Source: an uncultured Bacilli bacterium (GTDB taxonomy: Bacteria; Bacillota_I; Bacilli_A; RF39; UBA660). Taken from it: 43,353 nt of DNA. Shown here one piece after another: positions 41,388 through 43,353 of the stretch. The notes under the pieces are model-generated. The model saw only the letters and a list, made by a program, of their open reading frames with translations. It made no database searches and was not told the DNA's origin. The DNA lies in NCBI GenBank assembly GCA_947629935.1, contig CANRFQ010000011.1, positions 1 through 43,353 on the forward strand. Reading direction: 5' to 3'. Each line of letters begins with the position of its first letter. Positions within the stretch are counted from its first letter, which is position 1. The translations under genes were made by a program, and so were the position numbers.

Positions 41388-42896
41388 TTATTCCTCGCTA
41401 AATAAATCTTTAGTTTCTTTCATTTCGTTAGGTAGAGCGATGTCCATATATTTTAAAATAGTCGGAGCAACATTGCTTAAATTGCCATTAGCACGCAGTT
41501 TGACTTTTTTATCTGTTATAATAAATGGAACCGGATTAATAGTATGAGTTGTAACTGGTCTTTCTTCATCATCTAACATAATATCGCAATTCCCATGATC
41601 AGAAAGTAAAAAGATTGTATAAAAATTTTCTTCCGCGGCTTCGATGACTTTTCCTAAACATTCATCAACTACTTGTAAGCCTTTGATGGTAGCATCCAAA
41701 TTGCCGGTATGCCCTAACATATCTGGGTTGGCATAGTTAAGTAGAATAAAATCATAATCTTTTTCAAGTGCACTTATGGTTTTTTTCGTAACTTCTATCG
41801 CTGACATTTCGGGTTTTAAATCATACGTTGCTACTTTAGGAGAAGGAACTAAAAATTTATCACATCCGGCAATTGCTCCTGTATATTCGCCATCAAAGAA
41901 TTTGGTAACATGATTAAATTTTTCGGTTTCAGCTATTCGAGCTTGAGTCATTCCTAATTTGGATAAATAAATTCCTAAAGGGCTCTCGCTTATTTCTTCA
42001 GTAAAAAATATTTTAGACTTTATATTTTTATCCATTTCAAATAAAGTATATAAGTGCACATCATTTAAACTTACGGGAAATTCCTTAAAGTCGCGATCTG
42101 TTAGACTGAAAAGAATTTGCCTAGCTCTATCTGTTCGATAGTTCATCCAAATTAAAGCATCCCCATTTTTGATTAATCCCTGAGGGTTCACAAGAATTGG
42201 TGGCAAAAATTCATCAGTTACATTTTTATCGTAACAAACATTGATAGCTTTATCCAAATCTAATGGTTTATTACCTTTCCCTTTGGTAACTAAATCGTAA
42301 TATACTTTAGTCCGATTGTAATTATTGTCACGATCCATTGCATAATAGCGTCCACAAATAGTGGCAATAGAACCTAAAGAAGATGTTTTAATGGCATTAT
42401 TAAGTTCAATCATAAATTTTTTGGCATCATGAACACCCGTATCTCTTCCATCAGTTATGACATGAAAATATACTTCTTTGACATCTTGCTTTTTTAAATG
42501 CTCCAACATTTTAATAAAATGACTTATTTGAGCATGGACACCACCATTAGATAATAACCCCATTATATGGATAGCACAATTTTTACCTTTAACATATTCA
42601 ATTAAATCCATGAAAGCTTCATTAGTAGCAAAAGTATCTTTAGCTAATTCTTCGGTAGCAATTAATTGCTTTTGACGTAATACTTTACCAGCCCCTATAA
42701 TCGTATGACATACTTCACTATTGCCAAATTGGCCCTCCGGAAGGCCGACAGACTTTTCACTAGCTTTTAATGTAGTATGCGGATAAGAATTCCACAAATT
42801 ATCATAATTAGGCATGACTGCTTGTTTAATAGCATTACCATGGATTTCTTCTCGATAACCAAAACCATCCAAAATAATTGTTAATATCTTTTTCAT
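41388..42896 (-). CDS. gpmI: Cofactor-independent phosphoglycerate mutase
   Basis: Interconverts 3- and 2-phosphoglycerate in glycolysis using two Mn ions. The 502 residues fit the family (about 510). D10 in LTIILDGFG and the catalytic Ser (S60) in GLPEGQFGNSEVCHTIIGAG bind the phosphate; the usual GNSEVGH is GNSEVCH here. HVITDGRDTGVHDAKKFM, GRYYAMDRDNNYNRTK (the family reads GRYYAMDRDxRWxR), NYANPDMLGHTGN and LSDHGNCDIM supply the other metal ligands. It heads an operon with the zincin-like gene. Confidence 0.97.
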   Translation of the reverse strand: MKKILTIILDGFGYREEIHGNAIKQAVMPNYDNLWNSYPHTTLKASEKSVGLPEGQFGNSEVCHTIIGAGKVLRQKQLIATEELAKDTFATNEAFMDLIEYVKGKNCAIHIMGLLSNGGVHAQISHFIKMLEHLKKQDVKEVYFHVITDGRDTGVHDAKKFMIELNNAIKTSSLGSIATICGRYYAMDRDNNYNRTKVYYDLVTKGKGNKPLDLDKAINVCYDKNVTDEFLPPILVNPQGLIKNGDALIWMNYRTDRARQILFSLTDRDFKEFPVSLNDVHLYTLFEMDKNIKSKIFFTEEISESPLGIYLSKLGMTQARIAETEKFNHVTKFFDGEYTGAIAGCDKFLVPSPKVATYDLKPEMSAIEVTKKTISALEKDYDFILLNYANPDMLGHTGNLDATIKGLQVVDECLGKVIEAAEENFYTIFLLSDHGNCDIMLDDEERPVTTHTINPVPFIITDKKVKLRANGNLSNVAPTILKYMDIALPNEMKETKDLFSEE

Positions 42897-42934
42897 AAAC
42901 GTTCCTCTTTCCTTTTAATTATACAATATTAACT

Positions 42935-42963
42935 TAAAAAAGTAACGATTATTTATTCGTTAC
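42935..42963 (-). terminator. Terminator of the Rpn-like gene
   Basis: GTAACGA (42942-42948) pairs with TCGTTAC (42957-42963) and six U follow on the minus strand. The stop codon of the gene lies in the loop. Confidence 0.88.
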
Positions 42964-43353
42964 TTTCTTTAAGAATATTTTCTAGTTTTTCTAAGGTAAT
43001 GTTTAGTGATTTGCAGATAACTTCTTTGGCTACACCATTTTTGTAAAAGTTTAGAGCAGCTTCTTTTTCTTTTTGAGCTTTTCCTTTGGCTATCCCTTGA
43101 CCTACATATTCTTCTTCTATTAACCAACTATTTAATTTTTCTTTTAGTTCTTTATCATAGGCTGCTGATACTTCCGGATCACCACTTAGTCTTTTTAACT
43201 CCTTGACTGCCTCCTTTAACTCTTCATCACTATACTTACTCATATTCCACTCTTTCTCCTCTTTAAATATTTGTAGCCATCTTAAGTTGTCATTTATTTT
43301 CTTACTTCTTAAATTTAATATGTGTATCTCTAACATATCTGTTACTTCTTCTT
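42953..43353 (-). CDS. Rpn/PD-(D/E)XK transposase-like nuclease, C-terminal part
   Basis: The frame is open to the window edge, with EEVTD codons before the first internal Met, so the 5' part of the gene is missing from this window. The visible ~133 residues match the tail of Rpn (recombination-promoting nuclease)/PD-(D/E)XK-family transposase-like proteins: a strand EIHILNL, then a helical RRWL-like region, a repeated EEL/KE segment, a GQGIAKGKAQKEKEAALNFYKNGV linker and a C-terminal helix pair with SLNITLEKLENIL. The nuclease core would lie outside. Such genes are common multi-copy mobile-type genes in gut Firmicutes. Confidence 0.8.
   Translation of the reverse strand, partial: EEVTDMLEIHILNLRSKKINDNLRWLQIFKEEKEWNMSKYSDEELKEAVKELKRLSGDPEVSAAYDKELKEKLNSWLIEEEYVGQGIAKGKAQKEKEAALNFYKNGVAKEVICKSLNITLEKLENILKESNE

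Noticed and set aside
1017-43353. Mollicute genetic code with UGA as Trp
   Set aside because: Conserved Trp positions use TGG, and no conserved gene contains in-frame TGA; the OLD gene uses TGA as its stop.

Overview
This is a very AT-rich chromosomal segment. It most likely comes from an anaerobic low-GC Firmicute related to the Mollicutes, of the RF39/uncultured Bacilli type. Four things support this. The gene order rpsJ-rplC-...-rplQ is the Firmicutes S10-spc-alpha order. rpmD (L30) is missing, as in mycoplasmas. UGA acts as stop and Trp is encoded by UGG (code 11). The cell keeps peptidoglycan functions (a PBP5-type carboxypeptidase and an LCP protein) and has anaerobic enzymes (pyruvate:ferredoxin oxidoreductase, rubrerythrin). 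The taxonomy is inferred from gene content only.

Layout. 1-1050: ssrA tmRNA on the minus strand, diverging from a small membrane-anchored protein gene. 1017-4600: pheST behind a Phe T-box leader. 4612-6830: a YkgJ-like cysteine-cluster protein, an unknown helical protein, rubrerythrin and a small DUF1292-like protein. 6851-15025: a 699-residue coiled-coil protein, an LCP-family protein, DacA, a stand-alone Clp-type AAA+ ATPase, a small membrane protein, a DNA/RNA non-specific nuclease and an HD-domain protein. Nearly every minus-strand transcription unit ends in a strong intrinsic terminator that overlaps the last codons.

15026-19050 is an accessory island on the opposite strand. Its left part (15084-15605) has no protein genes. 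It holds a predicted ~100-nt structured RNA, two copies of a repeat unit (constant flanks around hairpins of different sequence) and a third hairpin. Next comes a near-consensus promoter with a palindromic operator inside its spacer. It drives a three-gene operon: an unknown 99-residue protein, an HTH-Fic AMP-transferase with an intact inhibitory motif and catalytic loop, and an OLD-family ATPase-TOPRIM nuclease. The last gene's stop codon lies at the end of a decayed IS256-family insertion sequence, of which only the final 49 transposase codons and one end remain. This is the best candidate in the window for an undescribed defence or toxin system.

19071-25349: a DUF975 membrane protein, RecG, a second ~100-nt three-hairpin RNA candidate (21946-22045) and PFOR. 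25455-39352: one long ribosomal superoperon read right to left from rpsJ to rplQ, including secY, adk, map, infA, rpmJ and rpoA. It is preceded by a promoter and a ~125-nt leader. 39585-43353: a 54-residue gene with its own promoter, a large protein with an HExxH zinc-protease-like motif cotranscribed with gpmI, and the 3' part of an Rpn/PD-(D/E)XK-type transposase-like gene cut by the window edge.
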